Assembly (NCBI RefSeq): GCF_023699475.1
Contig: NZ_JALXFV010000005.1
Coordinates: forward strand, 390,925-454,924
Origin: Halomarina rubra
GTDB lineage: Archaea > Halobacteriota > Halobacteria > Halobacteriales > Haloarculaceae
Direction of reading: 5' to 3'
DNA: 64,000 bases
Positions 32,524-40,658 of this stretch are shown here, one piece after another; the stretch's first letter is position 1; the number at the start of each line of letters is the position of its first letter. Below the pieces are notes generated by a model. The model was not told the DNA's origin. It made no database searches and was given only the letters and a program-made list of their open reading frames with translations. Made by a program: the position numbers and the translations under genes.

Positions 32524-33561
32524 ATGGGGCAGGTGTTCGCCATCGCCGGTGGAAAGGGTGGCGTCGGTAAGACGACGACGACGGTGAACCTCGCGACCGC
32601 GTTCGCCGCGGCGGGCTACGAGACGGTCGCCGTCGACGCGGACCTCGGGATGGCGAACCTCGGCGAAGCGCTCGGTATCGACCACGAGCCGGCGCTCCAC
32701 GACGTCCTCGCCGGCGAGGCGGCCGTCGAGAACGCGACCGTCACGACCGACCACGGCTTCGACGTCGTCCCCGGCACACAGTCGCTCGACGCGTTCGCCG
32801 CCGCGGACCCCGCGAACCTCCGGGGGGTCCTCACCACGCTCCGCGAGCGCTACGACGTCGTCCTCGTCGACACGAGCGCGGGGCTCTCTCACGAGGTGAC
32901 GGTCCCGCTCGGACTCGCCGACCGGACCGTCCTCGTCACTTCGCCGGACATCGTCGCCATCAAGGACGCCGCCAAGACCGGCCAACTCGCCAAACGCGTC
33001 GACGGCGAGGTCGCGGGCGTGCTCGTCACCCGCGGGCGCGACGACGCCTACACGAAGCAGGTCGTCACCGAACTCGGCGACGACCTGCTCACCGTCGTCC
33101 CGACCGACGACCGCCTCGTCACCGACGACACCGTCGCGACCCCCGGCAGTCCGGTCGCGGAGGCGTACAACACACTCGCGGCCGCGCTGCTGGGCACCGA
33201 CGACCTCCCCGAACCGGCGGGCGTCTACGCACACGTCGCTCCCGACCCGCCGACGGTTCCCGGAGGACTGACACCCGCCGTCGTGCGCGTCGACGGCGGG
33301 ACGGACGCCGACGGGTCGAGCGACGAGGACGCGGAGACGGCCACGACCACCGGCGAGACCGACGAGGACTCCGCGGAGTCCGCCGCGGAGGACACCGACG
33401 AGACGCCGGGGAGCATCATCGAGAGCGCCGCCGCCGAGGCGGGCGTGGAGATACCCGACGACGCGGACCGCGAGTCGACGGACGACGACGCGGCCCAGAG
33501 CGCCGAGTCCACCGAGGAGCGAAAGAGCGCACTCGGGCGGCTCCGTGGGCTGTTCGACTGA
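32524..33561 (+). CDS. MinD-like ATPase with an acidic C-terminal tail
   Basis: The protein has a ParA/MinD ATPase domain (residues 1-235) with a deviant Walker A (AIAGGKGGVGKTTTTVNLA), AVDADLGMANL and VLVDTSAGLSHE. A disordered acidic tail (about 260-330) follows and ends in a short basic amphipathic segment, ERKSALGRLRGLFD, which resembles a MinD membrane-targeting helix. Haloarchaea have several MinD homologues that position cell-surface machinery rather than the division ring. Which of these it is cannot be told here. It is divergent from prf1 with its own promoter. Confidence 0.85.
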   Translation: MGQVFAIAGGKGGVGKTTTTVNLATAFAAAGYETVAVDADLGMANLGEALGIDHEPALHDVLAGEAAVENATVTTDHGFDVVPGTQSLDAFAAADPANLRGVLTTLRERYDVVLVDTSAGLSHEVTVPLGLADRTVLVTSPDIVAIKDAAKTGQLAKRVDGEVAGVLVTRGRDDAYTKQVVTELGDDLLTVVPTDDRLVTDDTVATPGSPVAEAYNTLAAALLGTDDLPEPAGVYAHVAPDPPTVPGGLTPAVVRVDGGTDADGSSDEDAETATTTGETDEDSAESAAEDTDETPGSIIESAAAEAGVEIPDDADRESTDDDAAQSAESTEERKSALGRLRGLFD

Positions 33562-33606
33562 CGCGTCGTGTGAGCGTTCTCCCGCACGTGACGGCCGTCG
33601 AGCCGT

Positions 33607-34008
33607 TCACCACTCCATCCAGCCCGGCTGGTCGACGAGCGTCACGGTCGCTGCGACGCGTTCGTCGGGGTCGCCATCGAGCGTGTGCCAGCTCTCGACG
33701 ACGACGGTTCGGGTGCCGAGTGCGACGTCGCCGGCCGACCGGAGTTCGACCGTCACGTCGACGCGGTCGTGTCGACGCCCGGCTCGCCAGCGATACAGCG
33801 GTGGTTCGACCTGGAGCGACGTCGGGTACACCGGTGCCACGCTGACGAGACGCCACTGCAGTCCCGACGTGCTCGCGTCTCCCCCTCGTGACTCCACCCA
33901 CAGACGAAACTGGGCGACGTCGAAGAGCGTGACGTCGAAGCGCTGTGGGTACCCGCGATACAGTTCCACGTCGTCGATAGCGATCGCCGGCGGTGAGTCG
34001 GATTTCAT
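33607..34008 (-). CDS. Hypothetical protein, 133 residues
   Basis: From ATG 34008 the protein begins MKSDSPPAIAIDDVELYRGY and is beta-rich (RFDVTLFDVAQFRLWVES, DRVDVTVELRSAGDVALG). It lacks a signal peptide or membrane helix. The frame extends to 34176, but CTTACAAATC around 34050 looks like a promoter that favours the shorter form. No family is recognised. It is the last of several small minus-strand genes between minD and argS. Confidence 0.5.
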   Translation of the reverse strand: MKSDSPPAIAIDDVELYRGYPQRFDVTLFDVAQFRLWVESRGGDASTSGLQWRLVSVAPVYPTSLQVEPPLYRWRAGRRHDRVDVTVELRSAGDVALGTRTVVVESWHTLDGDPDERVAATVTLVDQPGWMEW

Positions 34009-34157
34009 GGCTGTCACCCGAAGGGCACGAGTAGAGACGTCAGCGATTTGTAAGTATCTCTCGCCCGGTGTGGCGAGCGCGAGACGGCCTGGAGCGTCGA
34101 GGCGAAGAGGAGCGAGGGAGTTCCTCGTGGCGGCTTCGCGGCCAGTTCGACTGATAG

Positions 34158-34670
34158 CTACGTGTCGGCTGCGCACTCACCGCTTGCCGACCGTCGGTCG
34201 CGCGTCCGCCGCCAGGGGAGCCAGCCGTACGCGCCGAGTGTGAGCGCCACGACTCCGAAAAGCATCGAGAGGCGGTGGGGGTGGACCAGCGACGGCGGCG
34301 TCCCTCCGGGGTTCGTCTGTCCGTATCGGAGCGTGTTGCTCGCCCAGTCGTATCGGAAGGCGTGGTACGTCTCCGGGCCGAGTATCGGGCCGGCCGGTGC
34401 TACAGCACTCGATCCGACGAGCCCCACCACCGACGTGACGGTCCCCAACACGAGCAACGCGACGACGGTCCGCGAGTCCCATCGGCCTCGGGTCGCCGTG
34501 AGCATCAACGCCACCGGCACCGCGAGGAGACCCAGCAGCCAGAACTCGTGGTTCGACACCGGGCCGTAGTTCACCCAGAACAAACTGAACTCGTAGCCCA
34601 GCACACTGCAGACGGCGACCGCGCCTCCACCGAGTTGGCGACGGGTCGGCCGGACCGGTGTCGGGACCAT
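34158..34670 (-). CDS. Four-helix membrane protein, tandem paralogue 1
   Basis: The 170-residue protein has about four membrane helices (near residues 12-30, 42-60, 66-86 and 136-152). It shares the block ATRGRWDSRTVVALLVLG, the region ETYHAFRYDWASNTL and the end LGAYGWLPWR with the next gene upstream, so the two are paralogues. An extracytoplasmic loop lies between helices three and four. No named family is recognised. Confidence 0.7.
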   Translation of the reverse strand: MVPTPVRPTRRQLGGGAVAVCSVLGYEFSLFWVNYGPVSNHEFWLLGLLAVPVALMLTATRGRWDSRTVVALLVLGTVTSVVGLVGSSAVAPAGPILGPETYHAFRYDWASNTLRYGQTNPGGTPPSLVHPHRLSMLFGVVALTLGAYGWLPWRRTRDRRSASGECAADT

Positions 34671-34732
34671 TCACCCGAGTGTCAGCTTCGAGGAGTATAG
34701 CCCTTCGGGACAGGTCGAAGGTGGCGACGCGG

Positions 34733-35254
34733 TCAGCGGGTCGACTTCACGCCTCCCTCCGACGAGACGCAGTCGTCGCTAGACCGTGTCGACACTTGCC
34801 GTGGGAGCCAGCCGTACACACCGAGCGCGAGCGCGACGGCTCCGAGCACTGCCGAGAGGCGGTTCGGCCGTGCACTGCCGACCGGCGTCCCGCCCGGCGC
34901 GGTCTCCCCGAACAGCAGGGTGTTGCTCTGCCAGTCGTACTCGAGTGCGTAGTACGTCTCGCCGGTGAGCGCGGGCTCGACGACGGTCGCGGTCGATTCG
35001 AGGAACCCGACGGCCGACGCGACGACGCCGAGTACGAGCAACGCGACGACGGTCCGCGAATCCCATCGGCCTCGGGTCGCCGTGAGCATCAACACCACCG
35101 GCATCGCGAGGAGACCGAGCGACCACGGAGACCCCACCGACACCGGCCCGTACCGCGACCACAGGAGAGCAAACTCGTAGGCGAGCACGCCACAGACCGC
35201 GAACAGCACGGCGACGAGTCGGGAGGGAGGCGGGCGGAAGCGAGTCGGGACCAT
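34733..35254 (-). CDS. Four-helix membrane protein, tandem paralogue 2
   Basis: From ATG 35254 the protein has 173 residues and the same layout as its neighbour: four helices, ATRGRWDSRTVVALLVLG, ETYYALEYDWQSNTLLFGE, and LGVYGWLPRQ near the end. The two genes are 62 bases apart on one strand and clearly come from a tandem duplication that has since diverged. The frame extends upstream to 35362, but the paralogue's start supports 35254. Function unknown. Confidence 0.7.
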   Translation of the reverse strand: MVPTRFRPPPSRLVAVLFAVCGVLAYEFALLWSRYGPVSVGSPWSLGLLAMPVVLMLTATRGRWDSRTVVALLVLGVVASAVGFLESTATVVEPALTGETYYALEYDWQSNTLLFGETAPGGTPVGSARPNRLSAVLGAVALALGVYGWLPRQVSTRSSDDCVSSEGGVKSTR

Positions 35255-35318
35255 TCGTCTTCGTGTCACCGAGCGAGTGGATAACCCTTCGGGGCGGGGG
35301 GTCAGGGCGACAAGTCCA

Positions 35319-35858
35319 TCAGCGGAGGCTGACCAGCGCGAGACACGAGAGCCAGTCGTCACCGTCCGGGTCGGGGACGCCGATTTCGGCGGTGTAGGTT
35401 CCCGAGTCGAGTGGTACCGTCTCGTTTATCTTCCGGACGGCTCCCTCGAACGTCCACGTGTGTGTCTCGCCGGGGGCGACGGTGAGGGCACCGTTGCCCT
35501 GCGACTGCTGTTCGATTTCGACCCATCCGGTCGTCCGTTCGACGTGAATCATCCACGTGTGGGGGTTGAACCCGAGGTCGGTGTCGGAGTCGTTGTGGAG
35601 CGTCAGGTCGATGGCGGCCGCGCTGTCGGCGACCGGTCGTGACGGGAGGAGGTACACCGAGGCCGACTCCGGGTCGACCGTCTGTGAGCAGACCGCTCGC
35701 TCGCGACTCGTCCCGTGGGGCGGGCAGTCGTAGGAGGCGAGGTCGTCGGCCGACGCGGGGTCCGCCGTCGGAGCGACCGACCCGAGCGTGTCCGCGCACC
35801 CGGCGAAGAGCGCGAGCGTGCCGGTGCTGGCGGCGAGGAGCGCACGACGGGAGGGCAT
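35319..35858 (-). CDS. Putative lipoprotein with an immunoglobulin-like domain
   Basis: The 179-residue protein has a twin-arginine lipoprotein signal (MPSRRALLAASTGTLALFAGC), then a short linker and a beta-sandwich-like domain: AAIDLTLHNDSDTDLGFNPHTWMIHVERTTGWVEIEQ and APGETHTWTFEGAV. Such domains occur in haloarchaeal lipoproteins and BsuPI-like inhibitors. It is likely fixed to the outer face of the membrane. It is near the two paralogous membrane proteins, but a link is not shown. Confidence 0.7.
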   Translation of the reverse strand: MPSRRALLAASTGTLALFAGCADTLGSVAPTADPASADDLASYDCPPHGTSRERAVCSQTVDPESASVYLLPSRPVADSAAAIDLTLHNDSDTDLGFNPHTWMIHVERTTGWVEIEQQSQGNGALTVAPGETHTWTFEGAVRKINETVPLDSGTYTAEIGVPDPDGDDWLSCLALVSLR

Positions 35859-35924
35859 GACGACTCGACGGTTCGTGAACGACCGACAAAAACGTTCGTC
35901 CGAGCGGACAGGTCGCGACCGGGC

Positions 35925-37685
35925 CTACATCGACTCGGGGGCGGCGACCCCGAGGATGTCGAGCGCGTTGGCGACGGCGTGTTTCGAGGCGGCGACGAGC
36001 GCGAGGCGGGCGGCAGCCACGTCGTCGTCCTCGGCGTTGAGCACCGAACACTCGCGGTAGAAGGCGTTGAACGCCTCGGCGAACTCGCGGGTGTAGGTGG
36101 CTATCTGGTGGGGTTCGAGCGAGTCGGCGGCCTCCTCGACGACCGCGGGGAGTCGTGCGATGTGACGCAGGAGGTCGCGTTCCTCGGGCGTGTCGAGCAG
36201 GGCGACGTCGAGGGAGGCGTCGGCCTCGATGCCGGCGTCGCTCGCCTCGTTGAGGATGCCACAGGCACGGGCGTGGACGTACTGCACGTAGGGGGCGGAC
36301 TGGGCCTCGAAGTCGAGCGCCTGGTCCCACTCGAAGGTGATGGCCTTCGTCGGCTGTTTCGAGACGATGTCGTAGCGGACCGCGCCGATGCCGACCTGGT
36401 GGGCGATGCGCTCGACGTCGTGGTCGTCCAGGTCGTCGTCGCGGATGCGGTCGTCGAGGCGGTCGGTCACCTCGTCGCGGGCGCGGTCGATGGCCTCGTC
36501 GAGCAGGTCGTCGAGGTCGACGCCGGTGCCCGCGCGGGTCGACATCTTCCCCTCGGGGAGGTTGACGTACGAGTAGATGACCGACTCCAGTTTGTCGGTG
36601 TCGTTGCCCAGCAGGTCGAGCGTCGTCCTGAGCTGGTCGGCCTGGAGTTTGTGGTCCTCGCCGAGCACCGTGACGGCGCGGTCGTAGTTCTCGAACTTCC
36701 ACTCGTGGTGGGCGAGGTCGCGCGTGGTGTACAGCGACGTGCCGTCCGAGCGCAGGAAGACGAGGTTCTTCTCGATGCCGTGTGGCGAGAGGTCGAGTTG
36801 CCACGCCTCCTCCTCGTAGACGGCCTCGTCGAACTCCTTGAGGCGGGCGACGACGTCGTCGGTCGAACCGTCGCGCATGAACTGGGTCTCGCGGACGAAC
36901 TCGTCGAACTCGGCGGGCAGGCGTTCGAGACACTCGCGCATCCCCGAGAGCACCTGGTCGACGACCTCGCGGACGCGGTCGAACGTCTCCTCGTCGCCCT
37001 CTTCGAGTCCCTGCAGGATGGCCTCGATCTCGGTCTCGGCCTCGGCGACGTCGGCGGCGTCGCCCTCCTCCAGGAACTCGTTGCCCGCACGGTAGTAGCG
37101 CACGAGGTCGTACTCGATGCGGTCGCGCTCCGGTTCCGGTAGTTCGGACTCGTCGAACGTCTCGTAGGCCCAGGTGAAGACGGCCATCTGGCGACCCGCG
37201 TCGTTGACGTAGTAGTGGCGTTCGACGTCGTTGCCGGCGTACTCGAGGAGGTTGGCGACGGCGTCGCCGACGATGGGGTTGCGTGCACGGCCGACGTGGA
37301 CTGGTCCCGTCGGGTTCGCGGACGTGTGTTCGACGACGACGCTGTCGCCGGTCGGTGCGAGGCGACCGAACGTCTCGGTCTGGGCCGCGTCGAGCGTGCC
37401 CGAGAAGTACGCCTCGTCGGGGTAGAAGTTGAGATACGGCCCCTGGGTCTCACAGCGGTCGACGTACTTCGCGTCCGTCAGGTCGACGGCCTTGGCCAAC
37501 TCGCCGGCGACCTGTGGCGGTGGTGCGCCGGCCTCGCTCGCCAGACGGAACGCGACGCTGGAGGCGAGCACGGAGCCCATCCCTTCCGGTGGTTCTTCGA
37601 TACCGAGGTCCTCGGTGCCGTACCCGAGGTCGTCGAGGGCGGCGGTCAGCGCCGCCGTCACCTCGTCGCGAAACGGTAGGAACAT
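35925..37685 (-). CDS. argS: Arginine-tRNA ligase
   Basis: The 586-residue class I synthetase charges tRNA-Arg. It has the N-terminal additional domain (residues 1-100), the HIGH-type motif in [12 protein letters not shown], a KMSKS-type motif in [16 protein letters not shown], and the anticodon-binding helical domain from about residue 460. The length is normal. A TATA-like CCTTTACC lies about 25 bases before the ATG at 37685. It is divergent from the riboflavin operon. Confidence 0.96.
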   Translation of the reverse strand: MFLPFRDEVTAALTAALDDLGYGTEDLGIEEPPEGMGSVLASSVAFRLASEAGAPPPQVAGELAKAVDLTDAKYVDRCETQGPYLNFYPDEAYFSGTLDAAQTETFGRLAPTGDSVVVEHTSANPTGPVHVGRARNPIVGDAVANLLEYAGNDVERHYYVNDAGRQMAVFTWAYETFDESELPEPERDRIEYDLVRYYRAGNEFLEEGDAADVAEAETEIEAILQGLEEGDEETFDRVREVVDQVLSGMRECLERLPAEFDEFVRETQFMRDGSTDDVVARLKEFDEAVYEEEAWQLDLSPHGIEKNLVFLRSDGTSLYTTRDLAHHEWKFENYDRAVTVLGEDHKLQADQLRTTLDLLGNDTDKLESVIYSYVNLPEGKMSTRAGTGVDLDDLLDEAIDRARDEVTDRLDDRIRDDDLDDHDVERIAHQVGIGAVRYDIVSKQPTKAITFEWDQALDFEAQSAPYVQYVHARACGILNEASDAGIEADASLDVALLDTPEERDLLRHIARLPAVVEEAADSLEPHQIATYTREFAEAFNAFYRECSVLNAEDDDVAAARLALVAASKHAVANALDILGVAAPESM

Positions 37686-37798
37686 ACCGCTCGCTTGCCC
37701 GCCACCCGGTAAAGGGGTTTCTTTACCCCGGCACGTGTAGCCACAGTATCGAGGCAGTGGCCCGCCGTCGTGCGGTCCGTGTCACCACGCGCCACTCC

Positions 37799-37832
37799 GT
37801 AACGAATCTGTTATGCGTACCGCGTTCGTTAC
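37799..37832 (+). promoter_or_regulatory. Probable RbkR operator before rbkR-ribB
   Basis: GTAACGAA (37799-37806) and TTCGTTAC (37825-37832) form a perfect eight-base inverted repeat with an 18-base spacer, ending at the TATA-like CGCTTATGC. A direct repeat, TTATGCGTACC (37811-37821) and TTATGCCTACC (37836-37846), overlaps it. The next gene encodes an HTH-riboflavin kinase of the type shown to regulate riboflavin genes in other archaea. Autoregulation here is inference. Confidence 0.55.
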
Positions 37833-37862
37833 GCTTATGCCTACCAGGTTCTCAGTTCGTAC

Positions 37863-38561
37863 ATGGCAGAATCGACACTCGCGGTCGGGGCCGACGCCCG
37901 CGAGACGCTGAAGCGCCTCGCCCTCGACGGTGCGCTCGACGGGCGAGCGCAGGTCTCCTGTTCCGGACTCGCCGCCCACCTCGACGTCTCGACCCAGACC
38001 GTCTCCCGACGCCTCCGTGAACTCGACGAGGCCGGCCTCGTCGACCGCGAGATGGTCGCCGACGGCCAACTCGTCGCGACGACGGACGAGGGCCGCCGCG
38101 TCCTCGAACGCGAGTACGCCGACTACCGCCGCCTGTTCGAGGCCGAACGCGGCGTCGACCTCCACGGCACCGTCACCGGCGGGATGGGCGAGGGTCGCCA
38201 CTACATCTCGTTACCGGGGTACAACCGGCAGTTCGTCGAGCGGCTGGGCTACGAGCCGTTCCCGGGGACGCTGAACGTCGACCTCGACGCCGAGAGCACC
38301 CGCGCCCGCGCGGCGCTCGACGGCCTCGAACCCATCCGCATCGACGGCTGGGAGGACGACGAGCGCACCTACGGGCCGGCGTTCTGCTGGCCCGCGACGC
38401 TCGCGACGGACGACGGCCGCCACGAGACGGTCCACGTCGTCGCCCCCGAGCGGACCCACCACGGCCAGGACAAGGTCGAACTCATCGCCCCCGACCGACT
38501 GCGCGACGACCTCGACCTCGACGACGGCGACGCGGTCACCGTCACCGTGGAGGGCCAGTGA
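37863..38561 (+). CDS. rbkR: HTH-fused CTP-dependent riboflavin kinase (RbkR type)
   Basis: The 232-residue protein joins a winged HTH (about residues 15-90, with [21 protein letters not shown]) to an archaeal riboflavin kinase domain (from about 98: [20 protein letters not shown], then FPGTLNVDL). The kinase makes FMN using CTP. The HTH form, RbkR, is a known bifunctional regulator of riboflavin genes in archaea. Its stop overlaps the ribB ATG (TGATG), so the two form an operon. The inverted repeat at the promoter suggests it controls itself. Confidence 0.9.
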   Translation: MAESTLAVGADARETLKRLALDGALDGRAQVSCSGLAAHLDVSTQTVSRRLRELDEAGLVDREMVADGQLVATTDEGRRVLEREYADYRRLFEAERGVDLHGTVTGGMGEGRHYISLPGYNRQFVERLGYEPFPGTLNVDLDAESTRARAALDGLEPIRIDGWEDDERTYGPAFCWPATLATDDGRHETVHVVAPERTHHGQDKVELIAPDRLRDDLDLDDGDAVTVTVEGQ

Positions 38562-39214
38562 TGCAGCGGACCGACGGCGTCGAACGGACCGTCGCCGCCT
38601 TCGAGCGCGGCGAACCCGTCCTCGTCCACGACGCGGCCGACCGCGAGGGCGAGACCGACCTGATCTACCCCGCCGGCAGCGTCACCGCCGAGGCGGTCGC
38701 CCGGATGCGTAACGACGCGGGCGGACTGGTCTGCGTCGCGCTCTCGGACGCCGTCTGTGAGACGTTCGACCTCCCGTTCGCCCAGGAGGTCATCGACCAC
38801 CCCGTCGGCGCGGACCACGACCTCGGCTACGACGAGCGGTCGTCGTTCTCGCTGACGGTCAACCACCGCGACACCTTCACCGGCATCACCGACGCGGACC
38901 GCTCGCGCACCATCACCGAACTGGCTCGCGCCGCCACCGACCCCGACGGCGTCGACTTCGCCGAGGAGTTCCGCGCTCCCGGCCACGTCCACCTGCTCCG
39001 GGCCGCCCCGAACCTCGTCGCCGACCGCGAGGGCCACACCGAACTCGGCCTCGTCCTCGCCGAGGCCGCCGACCTCCCCCCGGCCGTCGTCGTCTGTGAG
39101 ATGCTCGACGACCGCAGCGGACGGGCGCTCTCACCCGCCGACGCCCGCGCCTACGCCGAGCGTAACGGGTTCGCGTACGTCGAAGGGGCGGACGTCGTCC
39201 GCCAGTTCGACTGA
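38561..39214 (+). CDS. ribB: 3,4-dihydroxy-2-butanone-4-phosphate synthase
   Basis: The 217-residue enzyme converts ribulose 5-phosphate to the four-carbon unit of riboflavin. It has ADREGETDLIYPAGSVT (metal and substrate binding), MRNDAGGLVCVALSD and ADREGHTELGLVLAEAA. It is the single-function archaeal form without a RibA domain. The ATG at 38561 shares a base with the rbkR stop, so translation is coupled. This pairs the FMN-forming step with an early step of the pathway. Confidence 0.93.
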   Translation: MQRTDGVERTVAAFERGEPVLVHDAADREGETDLIYPAGSVTAEAVARMRNDAGGLVCVALSDAVCETFDLPFAQEVIDHPVGADHDLGYDERSSFSLTVNHRDTFTGITDADRSRTITELARAATDPDGVDFAEEFRAPGHVHLLRAAPNLVADREGHTELGLVLAEAADLPPAVVVCEMLDDRSGRALSPADARAYAERNGFAYVEGADVVRQFD

Positions 39215-39535
39215 CCCGTTCGGGGAGTCGGACAGGTCCCCGGCGACCGCTGGAGGTCGTTGTGCTTCCGATGTGTAGCTACACACTCACGACAGCGGAG
39301 CCCGTAGTTCGGTCCGCCACCACCCGCCGTACACACCCCCGAGACAGGTGGAGTGCGTTCCCGTACGGCACCGGGTGGTGGTTCGACGACCCGGTATGCG
39401 ACGGCCGTCGACGGCGGACGGAGTCGGAGGCGGTTGGGGCGGCCGCCGCTTCGCCCTCGCTCGGTGGCACACGATTCTCACACGGCCGACGCGGGACCCA
39501 CCACTGCTTTGCCCGGAGCGGTCCGACTCGGAGCC
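39215..39535. other. Gene-free stretch with a perfect 14-base palindrome
   Basis: This 321-base stretch lies between ribB and the NikR-like gene and holds no convincing gene. The notable item is TGTGTAGCTACACA at 39272-39285, a perfect palindrome, located about 250 bases before the regulator. A weak TATA-like GCTTTGCCC lies about 27 bases before the regulator's ATG. Confidence 0.4.
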
Positions 39536-39937
39536 ATGCGAACCACGGTCAACCTCCCCGAGGAGGACCTCGCGGCGTTCGACGCGGTGTGGCAGGCCGA
39601 GGCCATCGACTCGCGCTCGCGGGCCGTCCGCGAGGCGGTCAAGGAGTACACCGAGGCCCACGCCCGCCTCGAGTCGCTCACCGGCGAGGTGACGGCGGTG
39701 CTCGCGTTCGACTACGCCCACCACGAGGTCATCGGCGACCTCCACGACGTGCAACACGACTACCAGGACGTCATCCAGTCGACCAGCCACGCCCACCAGG
39801 GCGAGTGGTGTCTGGAGACCGTCTTCTGTCGCGGCGACGCCGAACGCGTCAGAGAACTCGTCTACGAGTTGCGCGACTTCGATGCAGTCGGGCGCGTGAA
39901 GACACTCTCGCTGAGTGACGGCGGCGTGGAGTCCTGA
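39536..39937 (+). CDS. NikR-like ribbon-helix-helix metal regulator
   Basis: The 133-residue protein has a ribbon-helix-helix domain (MRTTVNLPEEDLAAFDAVW, residues 1-45) and a NikR-type ACT-like C-terminal domain. The nickel ligands known from E. coli NikR have likely counterparts: H74 in DVQHDY, H85 and H87 in SHAHQ, and C92 in EWCLE. It is therefore probably a nickel-responsive repressor. No nickel transporter is beside it. ATG 39536 is chosen because the fold begins at that methionine. Confidence 0.82.
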   Translation: MRTTVNLPEEDLAAFDAVWQAEAIDSRSRAVREAVKEYTEAHARLESLTGEVTAVLAFDYAHHEVIGDLHDVQHDYQDVIQSTSHAHQGEWCLETVFCRGDAERVRELVYELRDFDAVGRVKTLSLSDGGVES

Positions 39938-40012
39938 GCCGTCGACACGTCTCCTGACGGGCGGCAGGCAAGAATCGCCAACACTCAAGAGGCCCGGTGC
40001 GGAGGGTCAGGT

Positions 40013-40054
40013 ATGGGATTTGCCGACATGGACGTCGACACCATCTGTGTCTGA
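40013..40054 (+). pseudogene. ilvE: Remnant of the original ilvE 5' end
   Basis: The frame reads MGFADMDVDTIC and then V and a stop. It matches the start of the intact aminotransferase at 43154 (MAFSDMDNISTIWMDGEF) up to ACCATCTG (40040-40047), after which the sequence becomes island DNA. So the native ilvE began here and was split by an insertion, which left these codons behind. Confidence 0.75.
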
Positions 40055-40214
40055 AGATGATGACGTTTAGAGTTTAGCAATTAATTAAAATCGGCCTCAA
40101 AACCCAATGTTGTCATTTTCTGAGGTTAGAATTCGATAATTAAACAATCAAGCGATGACTCTGAGTCTTTGTCCAATAGAAACTCTGAAAGCCAGTAAGC
40201 AGTAGCTGAATCTG
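40055..40214. other. AT-rich left end of the island, no gene seen
   Basis: The first 160 bases of the island are strongly AT-rich (GCAATTAATTAAAATCGG near 40080) and have no reading frame of note. GACAC-CATCT-GTGTC (40037-40051) is an inverted repeat lying across the left junction. Confidence 0.4.
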
Positions 40215-40658
40215 CTACAATTCCTTGCCGTATGGGTTGTCTTTGTCCTCTTGCACGTCTTCGTCTTGGACTATATCACGCGCACTTCTGCCACCATGCT
40301 TATCGACCACATCGGCGACAAACTCCTTCGTACGAGCGAATTTAGAGTCGAGTCTCGACTTCGTGCGCTCAAAGCCACTCATGTAGCGTTCCCCTTTCTC
40401 GGTTTCACCGATTTTGTGCGGCTCGTCGGATTCATCCACCTCGACGATACCGAGATCGACGTAGCGTTGCATCGCTTTAGATAGGCCCGGGTCGAACGGG
40501 CCTCTCTCCTCTCGAATTTGTTCAATTGATGAACGGCCATCTTCCTCGCCCCTGTACTTATACAGGAGTTTGTGGAATTTGGCTCGGCCTTCGATATGCC
40601 CTCCAGATTCATGCAGAACCATCAATCGAGGATGGTGCGATTTGTCTTCGTCAGTCAT
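40215..40658 (-). CDS. Small YwgA-like winged-helix protein of the island operon
   Basis: The 147-residue protein contains GGHIEGRAKFHKLLYKYRGEE, RGPFDPGLSKAMQRYVDLGI and a basic, helical C-terminus. The order of helices with a late strand pair (GIVEVDE, HKIGETEKGERY) resembles the winged-helix YwgA-like proteins, which sit beside ATPases in several conflict systems. Its ATG overlaps the ATPase stop by four bases (ATGA), so it is translated with it. It may sense or recruit for the ATPase, as the small middle component does in ABC-3C systems; that is inference. Confidence 0.65.
   Translation of the reverse strand: MTDEDKSHHPRLMVLHESGGHIEGRAKFHKLLYKYRGEEDGRSSIEQIREERGPFDPGLSKAMQRYVDLGIVEVDESDEPHKIGETEKGERYMSGFERTKSRLDSKFARTKEFVADVVDKHGGRSARDIVQDEDVQEDKDNPYGKEL

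Noticed and set aside
39151-39336. 61-codon minus-strand frame with CxxC after ribB
   Set aside because: It overlaps the end of ribB and has no promoter or family support.
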